Assembly: GCA_946481695.1 (NCBI GenBank)
Contig: CAMLON010000033.1
Coordinates: 1 to 18,391, forward strand
Direction: 5' to 3'
Source of the DNA: an uncultured Bartonella sp.
Lineage (GTDB): Bacteria; Pseudomonadota; Alphaproteobacteria; Rhizobiales; Rhizobiaceae
DNA: 18,391 bases
Shown here: piece by piece, positions 8,917 through 16,085 of the stretch
Numbering within the stretch: the first letter of the stretch is position 1
Layout: each line of letters opens with the position of its first letter
Translations under genes and position numbers: made by a program
The notes under the pieces: generated by a model
Told to the model about the DNA's origin: nothing
The model's database searches: none
Seen by the model: the letters and a program-made list of their open reading frames with translations, nothing else

Positions 8917-9369
8917 GTCAGATCTCGTTCATTTTTTAGTGTGTCATGTGTAATATTCTTCAGGCACAATAAAAAGTCTTTTCTTGCAAATCGCTAATTT
9001 TTGACGAAAGAGCCTTAAATGTCTTTTAACTTTGCGCAAGCTTGCAAATGTGAAAATTATTAAAAACCAAAGAACAAAGACTGTTTCCGGTTTTTAATTG
9101 GCGTTGTTGGGCTTTCATCTATAGCTGTTTGGAGATCAGGCATGTTCGATCGTTAAAAAATATACCCGGTTTTTTAAAGACGCGCGGCAATGAGCAGACC
9201 AGCAAACAGACTGGCAATCCGGTTTTAAAACTTTTTATAGTTTGTTTTTATGTGGGCTTGTTTTGGGGATGTTCTGCCAAACATTTTTGCGACGATACAA
9301 AAAACGCGAAAAGTTTAATAAAACTCGGTGCAAAGGCGTCTCACTCAAAAACAGCAAACATGCATTCAA
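8917..9369. other. lldD promoter region and gap behind cueR
   Basis: No supported gene. A TTG-initiated plus-strand frame (9129-9470) runs into the antisense of cueR and lacks a ribosome site. Signals seen: the 9-mer CTTGCAAAT at 8983-8991 and again at 9041-9049; the second copy overlaps the perfect palindrome GCAAGCTTGC (9036-9045), itself inside TTTGC-N8-GCAAA (9031-9048). These lie about 70-130 bp upstream of lldD and are candidate operators. CCGGTTTTTTAAAG at 9166-9179 recurs at 15737-15750. No clear terminator for cueR was found. Confidence 0.5.
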
Positions 9370-9774
9370 TCATTGGCAGTGGTGACTTGATCCTGCAAGA
9401 TCTTCCAGAATCGGGCAATCGGGCCTGTCATCGCCATGGCAGTGATGGACAAGGTGGTCGAGTGTATTAATCATCACCTGAAGAGAATCCATTTTTTCCT
9501 GCAAAGCTTTGATATGGGCAAGTGCGAGTTTTTTAACCTCGCTTGAAGCGCGGCTATGATCTTTCCATAATCCGAGGAGGACGCGTATGTCTTCGGAAGA
9601 AAAGCCGAGCAGTCTCGAGCGGCGGATGAAGCATAAGGTTTGAATATCATCGTTGCTATAGACACGATAACCATTCCCGCTGCGATGGATTGGTGAAATA
9701 AGCCCGGTTTCCTCATAATGACGGATCATCTTTGCACTAAGACCCGATTGTTTTGCCGCCTCACCAATATTCAT
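9370..9774 (-). CDS. cueR: MerR-family Cu(I)-responsive regulator CueR/HmrR
   Basis: 134 aa from the ATG at 9774, chosen because the family begins MNIGEAA and a GGACGAGAAAG ribosome site lies just upstream; a longer frame from 9810 adds 12 atypical residues. The N-terminal winged helix-turn-helix reads AAKQSGLSAKMIRHYEETGL, followed by SGNGYRVYSNDD and a long dimerisation helix. The metal loop holds C112 and C120 in CHGDDRPDC, exactly the spacing and numbering of E. coli CueR, and S77 is kept, the residue linked to selectivity for monovalent Cu, Ag and Au. The C-terminus has the HHC tail common in this group. Family members activate copper-efflux ATPase genes by untwisting a 19-bp-spaced promoter. 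No copA, cueO or copper chaperone is visible nearby, so the target lies elsewhere. Confidence 0.92.
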   Translation of the reverse strand: MNIGEAAKQSGLSAKMIRHYEETGLISPIHRSGNGYRVYSNDDIQTLCFIRRSRLLGFSSEDIRVLLGLWKDHSRASSEVKKLALAHIKALQEKMDSLQVMINTLDHLVHHCHGDDRPDCPILEDLAGSSHHCQ

Positions 9775-10089
9775 CTTTCTCGTCCAATCCGGATTTTGAC
9801 CAAATAGCATTCCCGTTTTTTATTTAATGCCGTAATTGCATATAATTGTTGTTTTAAAGCCAACAAGATGTTTTCTTGCAAGAGCTACACCAGAAAATCT
9901 TCCTATTTTGAAATTGTATCATCAAGGGATCAATGAGCAGTTTTATCGGTCAAAAAGCTTGCTTGCTGGTGGATAAATGTTGCTTATTGCCAAATAAACT
10001 TGACCTTTCTTCATCAATCCTCAACTAGAACGTTAACTTGAAAATTTCCTTCAATGTTCACGCATTATTTGTGCTGACGGAGAAAGCCG
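9775..10089. promoter_or_regulatory. Divergent cueR / permease promoter region
   Basis: 315 bp without a gene. I looked for a CueR-type dyad inside a 19-bp spacer and found none that convinces. Seen: the palindrome TCTTGCAAGA (9874-9883), which shares the 11-mer TTTTCTTGCAA with the lldD upstream region; and a -35-like TTGACC at 10000-10005 before the permease with no strong -10 at the right distance. The permease has a good ribosome site, GGAGAAAG, just before ATG 10090. Confidence 0.4.
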
Positions 10090-11466
10090 ATGGAGAACCG
10101 GAAAACGAATAAAAAATCGGGTGATCTCGTTTTTGAAATAAATGACCACCCGCATGCACCTGTCGCGTTTCTGGCTGCTCTCCAACATTTATTGGCAATT
10201 ATTGTGCCGATCATTACGCCGGGTTTTATCATTTGCAGTGCTGCCGGTGTTTCGCCGGAAGATACGGCTATGGTTCTATCCATGTCGCTTATTATTTCGG
10301 GCATTGCTACTTTTGTACAATGCAAAAAAATCGGCCCGTTTGGCGCCGGTTTGCTGATTGTGCAGGGGACAAGTTTCAATTTTGTCGGGCCGCTTTCAGC
10401 CGGTTCTGCTGCCATGGTTGCAAGCGGTATTCCGGCAAACGAGGTCATGTCGGCCGTCTTCGGCGTGGTAATTGCCGGTTCTTTTATCGAAATGTCGGTT
10501 TCGCGCATTCTCCCCTTTATCAGCCGTATGATTACGCCGCTTGTCACCGGTATTGTGGTTTTATTGATTGGCCTTACCCTGATTAAAGAGGGGCTTGTCA
10601 GTATGGGGGGCGGTTATGCTTCGCTTGGCGAAAAGGGAAGTTTTGCCAGTTTACAAAATCTCGCTTTGTCATGCACAGTCTTTGCGCTTATCATTCTTTT
10701 AAACCGTGTGACGATTACATGGGTACGCTCCAGTGCCATTATTCTTGCCCTTGCTGTCGGCTATGCCATGGCAGGCTTTATGGGCAGGCTCGATTTTTCC
10801 AGCTTTGAACATTCCGCACTTTTTGCTTTGCCAAGGCCGCTCCATTTCGGATTATCTTTTTCATGGTCATTGTTTATTCCGCTCATCATGATTTATCTTG
10901 TTACCTCTCTTGAAGCGGTGGGTGACATTACAGCAACAAGCAAAATTTCAAGCGAGCCTGTTTCTGGGCCATTATGGATGAAGAGAATAAAGGGTGGCGT
11001 GCTTGTCAATGGCGCCAATTCTCTTCTTGCCGGTTTTTTCAATACATTTCCAAGTTCGGTCTTTGCGCAAAATAACGGTATTATCCAGTTGACCGGCGTT
11101 GCAAGCCGCTATGTCGGCTTGTGGATTGCGGCGATTCTCGTTGTTCTTGGCCTTTTTCCGAAAATTGCCGCCCTTATACAAGCAATGCCGGAACCGGTTC
11201 TCGGAGGTGCTGCCATGATCATGTTCGGCTCGGTTGCCGCCTCCGGAATCAATATCCTTTCCTCAATCAAGCTTGACCGGCGGGCACTTCTTATCATTGC
11301 AATTGCTCTGAGTGTTGGTGTCGGCGTGCCGCAAGTACCGGCTTTTGTGAGCCACCTTCCGACATTTATCGCCGATATTATGAAATCCGGCCTTGCCGCC
11401 GGCGGGATTACGGCAATTATCCTCAATCTGCTTTTGCCTGAACAGAATCAAGTGAACGACGAATAA
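10090..11466 (+). CDS. NCS2 (NAT) family purine permease, xanthine-permease-like
   Basis: 458 aa polytopic inner-membrane protein, the usual size for nucleobase:cation symporter-2 carriers, which import xanthine, urate or uracil with protons. About 12-14 hydrophobic spans are visible. Diagnostic sites: the TM1 motif LQHLLA with H33; the TM8 acidic residue E275 in TSLEAVGDITATS; and the NAT signature Q327-N-N-G330 in AQNNGIIQLTGVASRYVG, which resembles the E. coli xanthine permeases XanP/XanQ more than UraA or UacT. Xanthine is therefore the best guess, but substrate cannot be fixed from sequence alone. The start is supported by a GGAGAAAG ribosome site. It is divergent from cueR with no purine-catabolism genes next to it, so it appears to be a lone transport gene. 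Confidence 0.9.
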   Translation: MENRKTNKKSGDLVFEINDHPHAPVAFLAALQHLLAIIVPIITPGFIICSAAGVSPEDTAMVLSMSLIISGIATFVQCKKIGPFGAGLLIVQGTSFNFVGPLSAGSAAMVASGIPANEVMSAVFGVVIAGSFIEMSVSRILPFISRMITPLVTGIVVLLIGLTLIKEGLVSMGGGYASLGEKGSFASLQNLALSCTVFALIILLNRVTITWVRSSAIILALAVGYAMAGFMGRLDFSSFEHSALFALPRPLHFGLSFSWSLFIPLIMIYLVTSLEAVGDITATSKISSEPVSGPLWMKRIKGGVLVNGANSLLAGFFNTFPSSVFAQNNGIIQLTGVASRYVGLWIAAILVVLGLFPKIAALIQAMPEPVLGGAAMIMFGSVAASGINILSSIKLDRRALLIIAIALSVGVGVPQVPAFVSHLPTFIADIMKSGLAAGGITAIILNLLLPEQNQVNDE

Positions 11467-11821
11467 ATTTTCTTTCAATAATTCGGCACATGAAAAGACA
11501 ATTCGATGTCGGAAGCGTTTTGAAGCGACAATAGTTTCTGCCTGAATGCGGGGGAGAGGTGTGTGATGAAAGATTGAAACATTTTCACTTTCTACCATGT
11601 TGGCAAATCCGGTTACTGTGTGTTGGTTGAACATCGCATAAACGCATAAAGCAGAACAAACTCATAAACAGCAAAATAAGAAGCTAAAAAAAATATCGTT
11701 TTGACGCGCGTGGTCGTGGTGAAGAGAAGCGAATTTTTTTAAAAAACAACGCATCGTTTCCGCTCTCGAACTTGAAAGGAAAACAGTGCTTGTTGAAGCA
11801 GATAAAGAGCCGGATAATATA
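11467..11821. other. Gap downstream of the permease
   Basis: The permease and the ABM gene converge here. No supported gene or clear terminator directly behind the permease. Short plus-strand frames from ATGs near 11490 and 11569 end within a few codons. A T7A6 tract at about 11733-11745 is the only notable composition feature. Confidence 0.5.
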
Positions 11822-11856
11822 AAAAGCAGCATCGGTTTGAAACCGATACTGCTTTT
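11822..11856 (-). terminator. Terminator of the phosphomannomutase-ABM operon
   Basis: Long hairpin: AAAAGCAG (11822-11829) with CTGCTTTT (11849-11856), one C/A mismatch, then ATCGGTTT (11831-11838) with AAACCGAT (11840-11847). Read on the minus strand it continues into TTTTTATAT. Partial T-richness on the right suggests it may also stop transcripts coming from the permease. Confidence 0.88.
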
Positions 11857-11884
11857 CTTGTAAAGAAATGGAAATTACCTGCTA

Positions 11885-12172
11885 TCAAAGCTTCTGTGTC
11901 ATAACCGTGACAAGCGCTTCCTTATAGCTCATCTTTGTCAATTCATCGATAATGCGAACGAAATGTTCGGTTTTGCTATGCGCATCAAGGGCGCCTTTAT
12001 CTTTCCAAGTTTCAATGAAAACCATATGACCGGTATCGCCTTCAACTTCAAACAGTTCGTAGGAAATGCAGCCTTTGTCTTTACGGGATTTTTCCACGAG
12101 CTCTTTGAAAAGACTTTCGGTCTTTTCAACAAATTCGGGCTTGATATAGAAATGCGCAATAACCTTTATCAT
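11885..12172 (-). CDS. ABM-domain protein, putative quinol monooxygenase (YgiN-like)
   Basis: 95 aa, a single antibiotic-biosynthesis-monooxygenase (dimeric alpha/beta barrel) domain. Seen: the first strand MIKVIAHFYIKPEFVEK, the helix with LFKELVEKSRKDKGC, the family core ISYELFEV, and MVFIETWKDKGALDAHSKTEHF, the usual W-x-D and H-x-x-T/S-x-H block. Members act without cofactors on quinols or anthracyclines or as small ligand-binding proteins; E. coli YgiN is a quinol monooxygenase. The actual substrate here is unknown. Its ATG overlaps the phosphomannomutase stop by 4 bp (ATGA), so it is translationally coupled to an unrelated sugar enzyme. A strong terminator follows. A member of the heme-degrading IsdG branch is less likely. 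Confidence 0.85.
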   Translation of the reverse strand: MIKVIAHFYIKPEFVEKTESLFKELVEKSRKDKGCISYELFEVEGDTGHMVFIETWKDKGALDAHSKTEHFVRIIDELTKMSYKEALVTVMTQKL

Positions 12173-13635
12173 GATGCTTTCTCCAAGGTTCGAGCAATGT
12201 TTTCAAGCCCCCATTCGAGAAGCTTGTCGGCTTGTTCTTGCGAAGCCGCTTCGCTATAACACCGCAATTCCGGAGCATTACCGGAAAGGCGGAAATGCAC
12301 AATGTCACCATTGTCCATGATGACACGCAAACCGTCGATGACATCCCAATGTTTGATTGTTCCGAGCGGGTGGAAAAAATGCACGCATGTAGCTGCATCT
12401 TCAAGATCATGCAAAATTTGTTTTGCTTTCTTCATGTCAATATTTGAAAGCCGGTTGCTGGCTGTGAAGCGCCGCGGAAGAGACCCCTGAAGAGCCTGAA
12501 CAGATGAGCCGCGCAATTGCGCAAACCCCAGCAAAGCCAAAATGGGAAGCATTGCATCACGTGTTGCCAATTTCTTCAATTCGCAAGTCTCGCTTGAAAT
12601 ATCGCTGCCCAAAAGCACGCCGCCATTGGCTTCAAAACCGACAATTGTATGATAGCCGTCGCTTAGCGCCTGTTTCATGCCGGCAATAACATAAGGTGAG
12701 CCGACCGATGTGCGGTAAACATGCTCGAAAAAGTGGCTTGTCTCGACTGCCGAGGTAGAGGTGACAGGGGTGACCACAGCATCGGCAAAAAGATATTTGG
12801 CAGTGAGCATTCCAACCACATCGCCTTTTAGAAATATTCCGTCAGAACCGGCAATTAACGGCCGGTCTGCGTCGCCATCGGTCGACACCAGCGCATCGAG
12901 CCCGTATTGGCGTACCGCATCGAGAGCAAGCTTGCGGTCGAAATCGCGTAATGCTTCGGTATCGACAGGAACAAAATGGTCGGCCCGACCGATTGCAACA
13001 GTTTTCGCACCAAGAGATGACAAAACTTCAACGAGAAAATCGCGCACAATGGAACTGTGCTGATAGATGCCGATTTTCATATCCTGAAGTGCCGATTTCG
13101 GCAAAATGGAAAGACAGCGTTTCCGGTAAAGTTCAAGGACATCCGGAACGACAGGAGGGGATTGATAGTTTTCGGCAAGGTGATAGGGCGTGTCATTTTC
13201 TGAAAGTCCGCCTTTGTCCCCTTTTGCCGTTTTATCAAGTTCGTTGACAATAGAGCGCTCGTCTTGCTTGGTTATTTCTCCATCGGGGCGATAGAATTTC
13301 AATCCATTGCGGTCATCGGGAATATGACTTCCTGTAACCATAATTGCGGGATAGCGATGGCTGAGTGAATAAAGCGCAAGGGCAGGGGTTGGTACCTCAC
13401 CGGCATTGATAACAGAATAGCCCCGATCTTCGATTGTTTTAATGACGACGTTTTTAATATGCGGGCTTGACGAGCGCAGATCATAGCCGACAATCACACT
13501 TGCTTCTTTGCTTATTTTGCCGATCTTTTCCAAATGTCGCAAGAAAGCGTGAGCGTAGCGCATGATAATATCATCGGTTAAATCGCTCACCAGACCGCGC
13601 AAGCCGCTTGTTCCGAATTTAAGTTGTTCTGTCAT
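12169..13635 (-). CDS. manB: Phosphomannomutase (alpha-D-phosphohexomutase, ManB type)
   Basis: 488 aa from ATG 13635, chosen because the family begins with KFGTSGLRG; a GTG at 13683 would add 16 atypical residues. The enzyme converts mannose-6-phosphate to mannose-1-phosphate for GDP-mannose and surface polysaccharide. Seen in order: the phosphoserine S103 in TGSHIPDDRNGLKFY, the Mg-binding loop D253-x-D255-x-D257 in STDGDADRP, the sugar loop E335-A-N-G-G in GFEANGG, and the C-terminal phosphate loop RLSGNAPELR. The TGSHIP form of the serine loop is typical of rhizobial and Brucella ManB proteins rather than the TASHNP of enterobacterial enzymes. Phosphoglucomutase activity cannot be excluded. 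It is first in a two-gene operon and divergent from fpr. No mannose isomerase or GDP-mannose genes are visible. Confidence 0.92.
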   Translation of the reverse strand: MTEQLKFGTSGLRGLVSDLTDDIIMRYAHAFLRHLEKIGKISKEASVIVGYDLRSSSPHIKNVVIKTIEDRGYSVINAGEVPTPALALYSLSHRYPAIMVTGSHIPDDRNGLKFYRPDGEITKQDERSIVNELDKTAKGDKGGLSENDTPYHLAENYQSPPVVPDVLELYRKRCLSILPKSALQDMKIGIYQHSSIVRDFLVEVLSSLGAKTVAIGRADHFVPVDTEALRDFDRKLALDAVRQYGLDALVSTDGDADRPLIAGSDGIFLKGDVVGMLTAKYLFADAVVTPVTSTSAVETSHFFEHVYRTSVGSPYVIAGMKQALSDGYHTIVGFEANGGVLLGSDISSETCELKKLATRDAMLPILALLGFAQLRGSSVQALQGSLPRRFTASNRLSNIDMKKAKQILHDLEDAATCVHFFHPLGTIKHWDVIDGLRVIMDNGDIVHFRLSGNAPELRCYSEAASQEQADKLLEWGLENIARTLEKAS

Positions 13636-13753
13636 ATGTGGTTTTGTTTCCAAACGACCTTCCGCTTTTCTATATGTGATCACAATAGCCGTTTTGTCTA
13701 TCGGCTTTGAAACAATTATTTTGCATAAACAACAGACTATCTACAACTCTCAT

Positions 13754-13856
13754 TTGACGAAAACAATTTTGTTATTATAAAGAAACTTCGCTTTATGATG
13801 TTGGCAGATAATCCGTTTAGCATTATATCATGCCTGAATTTGTCAAGTTTATCTGC
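13754..13856 (+). promoter_or_regulatory. Putative fpr promoter and leader inverted repeat
   Basis: TTGACG (13754-13759), 16 bp, TATAAA (13776-13781) is a good sigma-70-type promoter predicting a start near 13788 and a leader of about 94 nt. A second candidate is TTGGCA (13801-13806), 17 bp, TATATC (13824-13829). A perfect 8-bp inverted repeat GCAGATAA (13804-13811) / TTATCTGC (13849-13856), 37 bp apart, lies either in the leader or across the second promoter. A smaller one is ATAAAG (13777-13782) / CTTTAT (13791-13796). The leader could fold, or the arms could be paired operators. No SoxR-like dyad was recognised. Confidence 0.45.
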
Positions 13857-13881
13857 TAAAGTTTATTAAGGAAGAATTCCG

Positions 13882-14712
13882 ATGACTACGCCTGTCGACA
13901 ATGCAGCCTCGAATGCGACTGCCACGCCGTCTTCATTTCCGATACCGGCAAATGTTTTTGCTTTAACCGTACAGGATGTCAAACATTATACAGATAGGCT
14001 TTTCCGTTTCCGCCTGAACCGGCCAGACAGTTTCCGTTTCCGTTCGGGCGAGTTTGTGATGATCGGTTTGCCCAACGCCGAAAAGCCGGTTTTCCGTGCC
14101 TATTCCATTGCAAGTCCGTTCTGGAGCGAGCAATTGGAGTTTTTCTCCATCAAGGTTCCGAATGGCCCTTTGACCGAGCATTTGCAAAAGATCAAAGTGG
14201 GCGACACGGTGCTGATGCGCAAAAAAGCGACCGGCACTCTGGTGCTTGATGCACTTTTACCAGGCAAACGGCTTTATCTCTTCTCGACGGGAACAGGTGT
14301 GGCACCTTTTGCAAGCCTCATTCGTGATCCGGAAACTTATGAAAAATTTGAAGAAGTTATTCTTATACAGACAACGCGGCTTGTTGCCGAACTTGACTAT
14401 GCGCGCGAACTTGTTGCGGACTTAAGAAATGATCCTCTCATTGGCGAATTTTCCAACCAGTTGAAATTCTATCCGATGACCACACGCGAGCATTCCGATC
14501 ATATGGGGCGTATTACCGATACAATGCGCAGCGGCGAATTTTTTAAACGTACCGGTTTGAAAAAGCTCGATCCGGAAACCGATCGCGCAATGATTTGCGG
14601 TTCCATGGCAATGCTGAAAGATTGCGCCGCTATGTGTAGAGAATTCGGCCTTGTCGAAGGTGCAAATAACGCGCCAGCTACTTATGTGGTCGAGCGGGCT
14701 TTTGTCGATTGA
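13882..14712 (+). CDS. fpr: Ferredoxin/flavodoxin-NADP+ reductase
   Basis: 276 aa FAD flavoenzyme exchanging electrons between NADPH and ferredoxin or flavodoxin, in bacteria tied to oxidative-stress defence and iron-sulfur supply. Seen: the FAD motif R72-A-Y-S in KPVFRAYSIASP, the second FAD loop (FFSIKVPNGPLTEHL), the NADP glycine motif STGTGVAPF (135-143), GRITD and MICGSMAMLKD of the NADP domain, and the C-terminal VVERAFVD, the tail type found in alphaproteobacterial bacterial-class FPRs. An N-terminal stretch of about 20 residues rich in Ala, Thr and Ser precedes the core; it is slightly long but has no signal-peptide features. AAGGAAG gives a good ribosome site before ATG 13882. It is transcribed alone and is divergent from manB. 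Confidence 0.96.
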   Translation: MTTPVDNAASNATATPSSFPIPANVFALTVQDVKHYTDRLFRFRLNRPDSFRFRSGEFVMIGLPNAEKPVFRAYSIASPFWSEQLEFFSIKVPNGPLTEHLQKIKVGDTVLMRKKATGTLVLDALLPGKRLYLFSTGTGVAPFASLIRDPETYEKFEEVILIQTTRLVAELDYARELVADLRNDPLIGEFSNQLKFYPMTTREHSDHMGRITDTMRSGEFFKRTGLKKLDPETDRAMICGSMAMLKDCAAMCREFGLVEGANNAPATYVVERAFVD

Positions 14713-14738
14713 CAGAAGGGTGAAACTATTTTTAGCAG

Positions 14739-14806
14739 GGCTCAACGGCTCAACGGCTCAACGGCTCAACGGCTCAACGGCTCAACGGCTCAACGGCTCA
14801 ACGGCT
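14739..14806. repeat. Tandem repeat: eight perfect copies of CTCAACGG
   Basis: Eight uninterrupted identical 8-mers occupy 14741-14804, with GG before and CT after that extend the periodicity. The array starts 26 bp past the fpr stop and is bordered by direct repeats AGGGCT at 14737-14742 and 14807-14812. The unit is not a multiple of three, so translation would cycle through all frames. Perfect identity of every copy points to recent or continuing slippage. It lies in a 206-bp gap between converging fpr and eda. Confidence 0.97.
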
Positions 14807-14866
14807 AGGGCTGCCTGTTTATTAGCAATTCCGCCCGCTTTGGCGAGTTAGTTTTTATATTTCGTT

Positions 14867-14896
14867 GCCAAGCTCTTATATTTTAATGAGCTTGGC
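14867..14896. terminator. Hairpin between converging fpr and eda
   Basis: GCCAAGCTC (14867-14875) pairs perfectly with GAGCTTGGC (14888-14896) around a 12-nt AT loop, 22 bp past the eda stop. Neither side has a proper T tract, so it may be a weak or bidirectional terminator or a transcript 3'-end structure. It is the only candidate for ending either transcript. Confidence 0.45.
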
Positions 14897-14918
14897 CGGT
14901 TGTTTGCCCGTTAGCTCG

Positions 14919-15557
14919 TCAGGCAGTCAACTTTGTTGCGTTTCTCGCAAGCTCGGTAATCGCTTTAAAATCGCCAGCATCAATTAATTTTTTCGGTGCC
15001 ACCCATGAGCCACCAATGCACACGACATTGGGCAATTTCAGCCAATCGGCGGCGTTATTTTGCGAAATACCGCCTGTCGGGCAAAATTTGACCTCGGCAA
15101 AAGGGGAAGCCAGCGATTTGACAAAATCAATGCCACCTGCTGCCGTTGCAGGGAAAAATTTTAAACATTGATAACCTTCTTCAAGCGCACCCATCAATTC
15201 GCTTGGGGTGACTGCCCCGGGAAGAAGTGGAATATCGCTATCCTCGGCAGCGTCGATAAGTTCGCCCGTCAGTCCGGGGCTGACAATGAATTTTGCCCCC
15301 GAACTTTCAGCCGATGCATATTGATCGCCGTTTAAAATTGTGCCGGCACCGACAATGGCATCGGGCACATCTTCCGAAACTGCATGAATGGCATCAAGGG
15401 CAGCAGGGGTGCGCAGTGTAATCTCGATCGCTTTAAGTCCCCCCTCGACGAGCGCGCGTGCAACCGGTACCGCATCTCCCAATCGTTCAATGACAAGAAC
15501 CGGAATGACACTTTGTCCAAGCAAAATAGGTAAAAGACGTTCTGTCTTCTGAGACAT
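14919..15557 (-). CDS. eda: KDPG aldolase (2-dehydro-3-deoxy-phosphogluconate aldolase)
   Basis: 212 aa from ATG 15557, which has a clear GGAGA ribosome site and matches the known family length (about 213); a longer frame starting at 15719 is an artefact. Eda splits 2-keto-3-deoxy-6-phosphogluconate into pyruvate and glyceraldehyde-3-phosphate, the last step of the Entner-Doudoroff pathway, and often also acts on 4-hydroxy-2-oxoglutarate. The Schiff-base lysine is K133 in CLKFFPA and the general base is E45 in IEITLRT, both at the E. coli positions. Also seen: VGAGTI, IVSPG, LLPGAVTPSE and the phosphate loop PTGGI. edd is not adjacent. A TATAAG -10 candidate reads leftward at 15591-15586. Confidence 0.97.
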   Translation of the reverse strand: MSQKTERLLPILLGQSVIPVLVIERLGDAVPVARALVEGGLKAIEITLRTPAALDAIHAVSEDVPDAIVGAGTILNGDQYASAESSGAKFIVSPGLTGELIDAAEDSDIPLLPGAVTPSELMGALEEGYQCLKFFPATAAGGIDFVKSLASPFAEVKFCPTGGISQNNAADWLKLPNVVCIGGSWVAPKKLIDAGDFKAITELARNATKLTA

Positions 15558-16082
15558 TATTGTTCTCCAAAAAGCTTTTTTAATTCTTATAAGCGTAAGG
15601 CAGGCAATAGAAAAGAGTGTTAAGGCAAGTTTCGTGCCGGCTTTGTGAAAAAGCGGGAATGCTCTGAAGGGTATCGGAACCACAATGAAAAGAGAAGATT
15701 GAAACGATCCATTATTCAAAGTGCAAAAAACGCTATCCGGTTTTTTAAAGTCTAAGAGACGCCTTTAAAAAAACTATCACGAAAAAGACAGGGCAGGAAA
15801 AGTGCAATGGCTTCAAGAAAGGCCAGAAAACCGACGCGGTTAATAAGACGGGTACAAGGTCGTTTTCAAAATTAAAACGGCACAGATTTATCCCGTTTTC
15901 GAAACAATGCTCTCAACGCCGATCAAGATATAGCGGAAAATATTGCGATTTTATCATGAAGGTTAAGGGGGGATATTCTTTGGCATTTTTGCCTTATTTT
16001 TGCGTTTGGAAAAGCTTGTATTAGTGCTAGCGGGCGCTATCTTTTTTCATCAAAGAAGCGGGAGTTTCACAAAACGGAGACG
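15558..16082. other. Divergent gap between eda and the DUF533 gene, with a possible basic micro-ORF
   Basis: 525 bp with no conventional gene. A 22-codon plus-strand frame at 15807-15875 (MASRKARKPTRLIRRVQ...) has an AGGAAA site about 7 bp before its ATG and nine Arg/Lys; it may be real or chance. TATCCGGTTTTTTA at 15734-15747 matches, inverted, 3841-3854, and its last part CCGGTTTTTTAAAG matches 9166-9179. Promoters for eda and for the DUF533 gene must lie here but none is unambiguous. Confidence 0.4.
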
Positions 16083-16085
16083 ATG

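Noticed and set aside
9129..9470. 113-aa plus-strand frame with a hydrophobic, lipobox-like segment (FYVGLFWGC)
   Set aside because: TTG start with no ribosome site, and the last 100 bp are simply the antisense of cueR; the hydrophobic run comes from T-rich non-coding DNA.
9995..10045. CueR-type promoter before the permease
   Set aside because: TTGACC is present, but there is no dyad in the spacer and no -10 at 19 bp, so the metal-responsive promoter is not supported.
14651..14851. Plus-strand frame with repeated GSTAQRLN residues
   Set aside because: The residues are just the 8-bp array read in one frame (24-bp period); the start lies inside fpr.
15558..15719. 54-residue N-terminal extension of eda resembling a signal peptide
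   Set aside because: The true start at 15557 has a proper ribosome site and gives the canonical Eda length and active-site numbering; KDPG aldolase is cytoplasmic.
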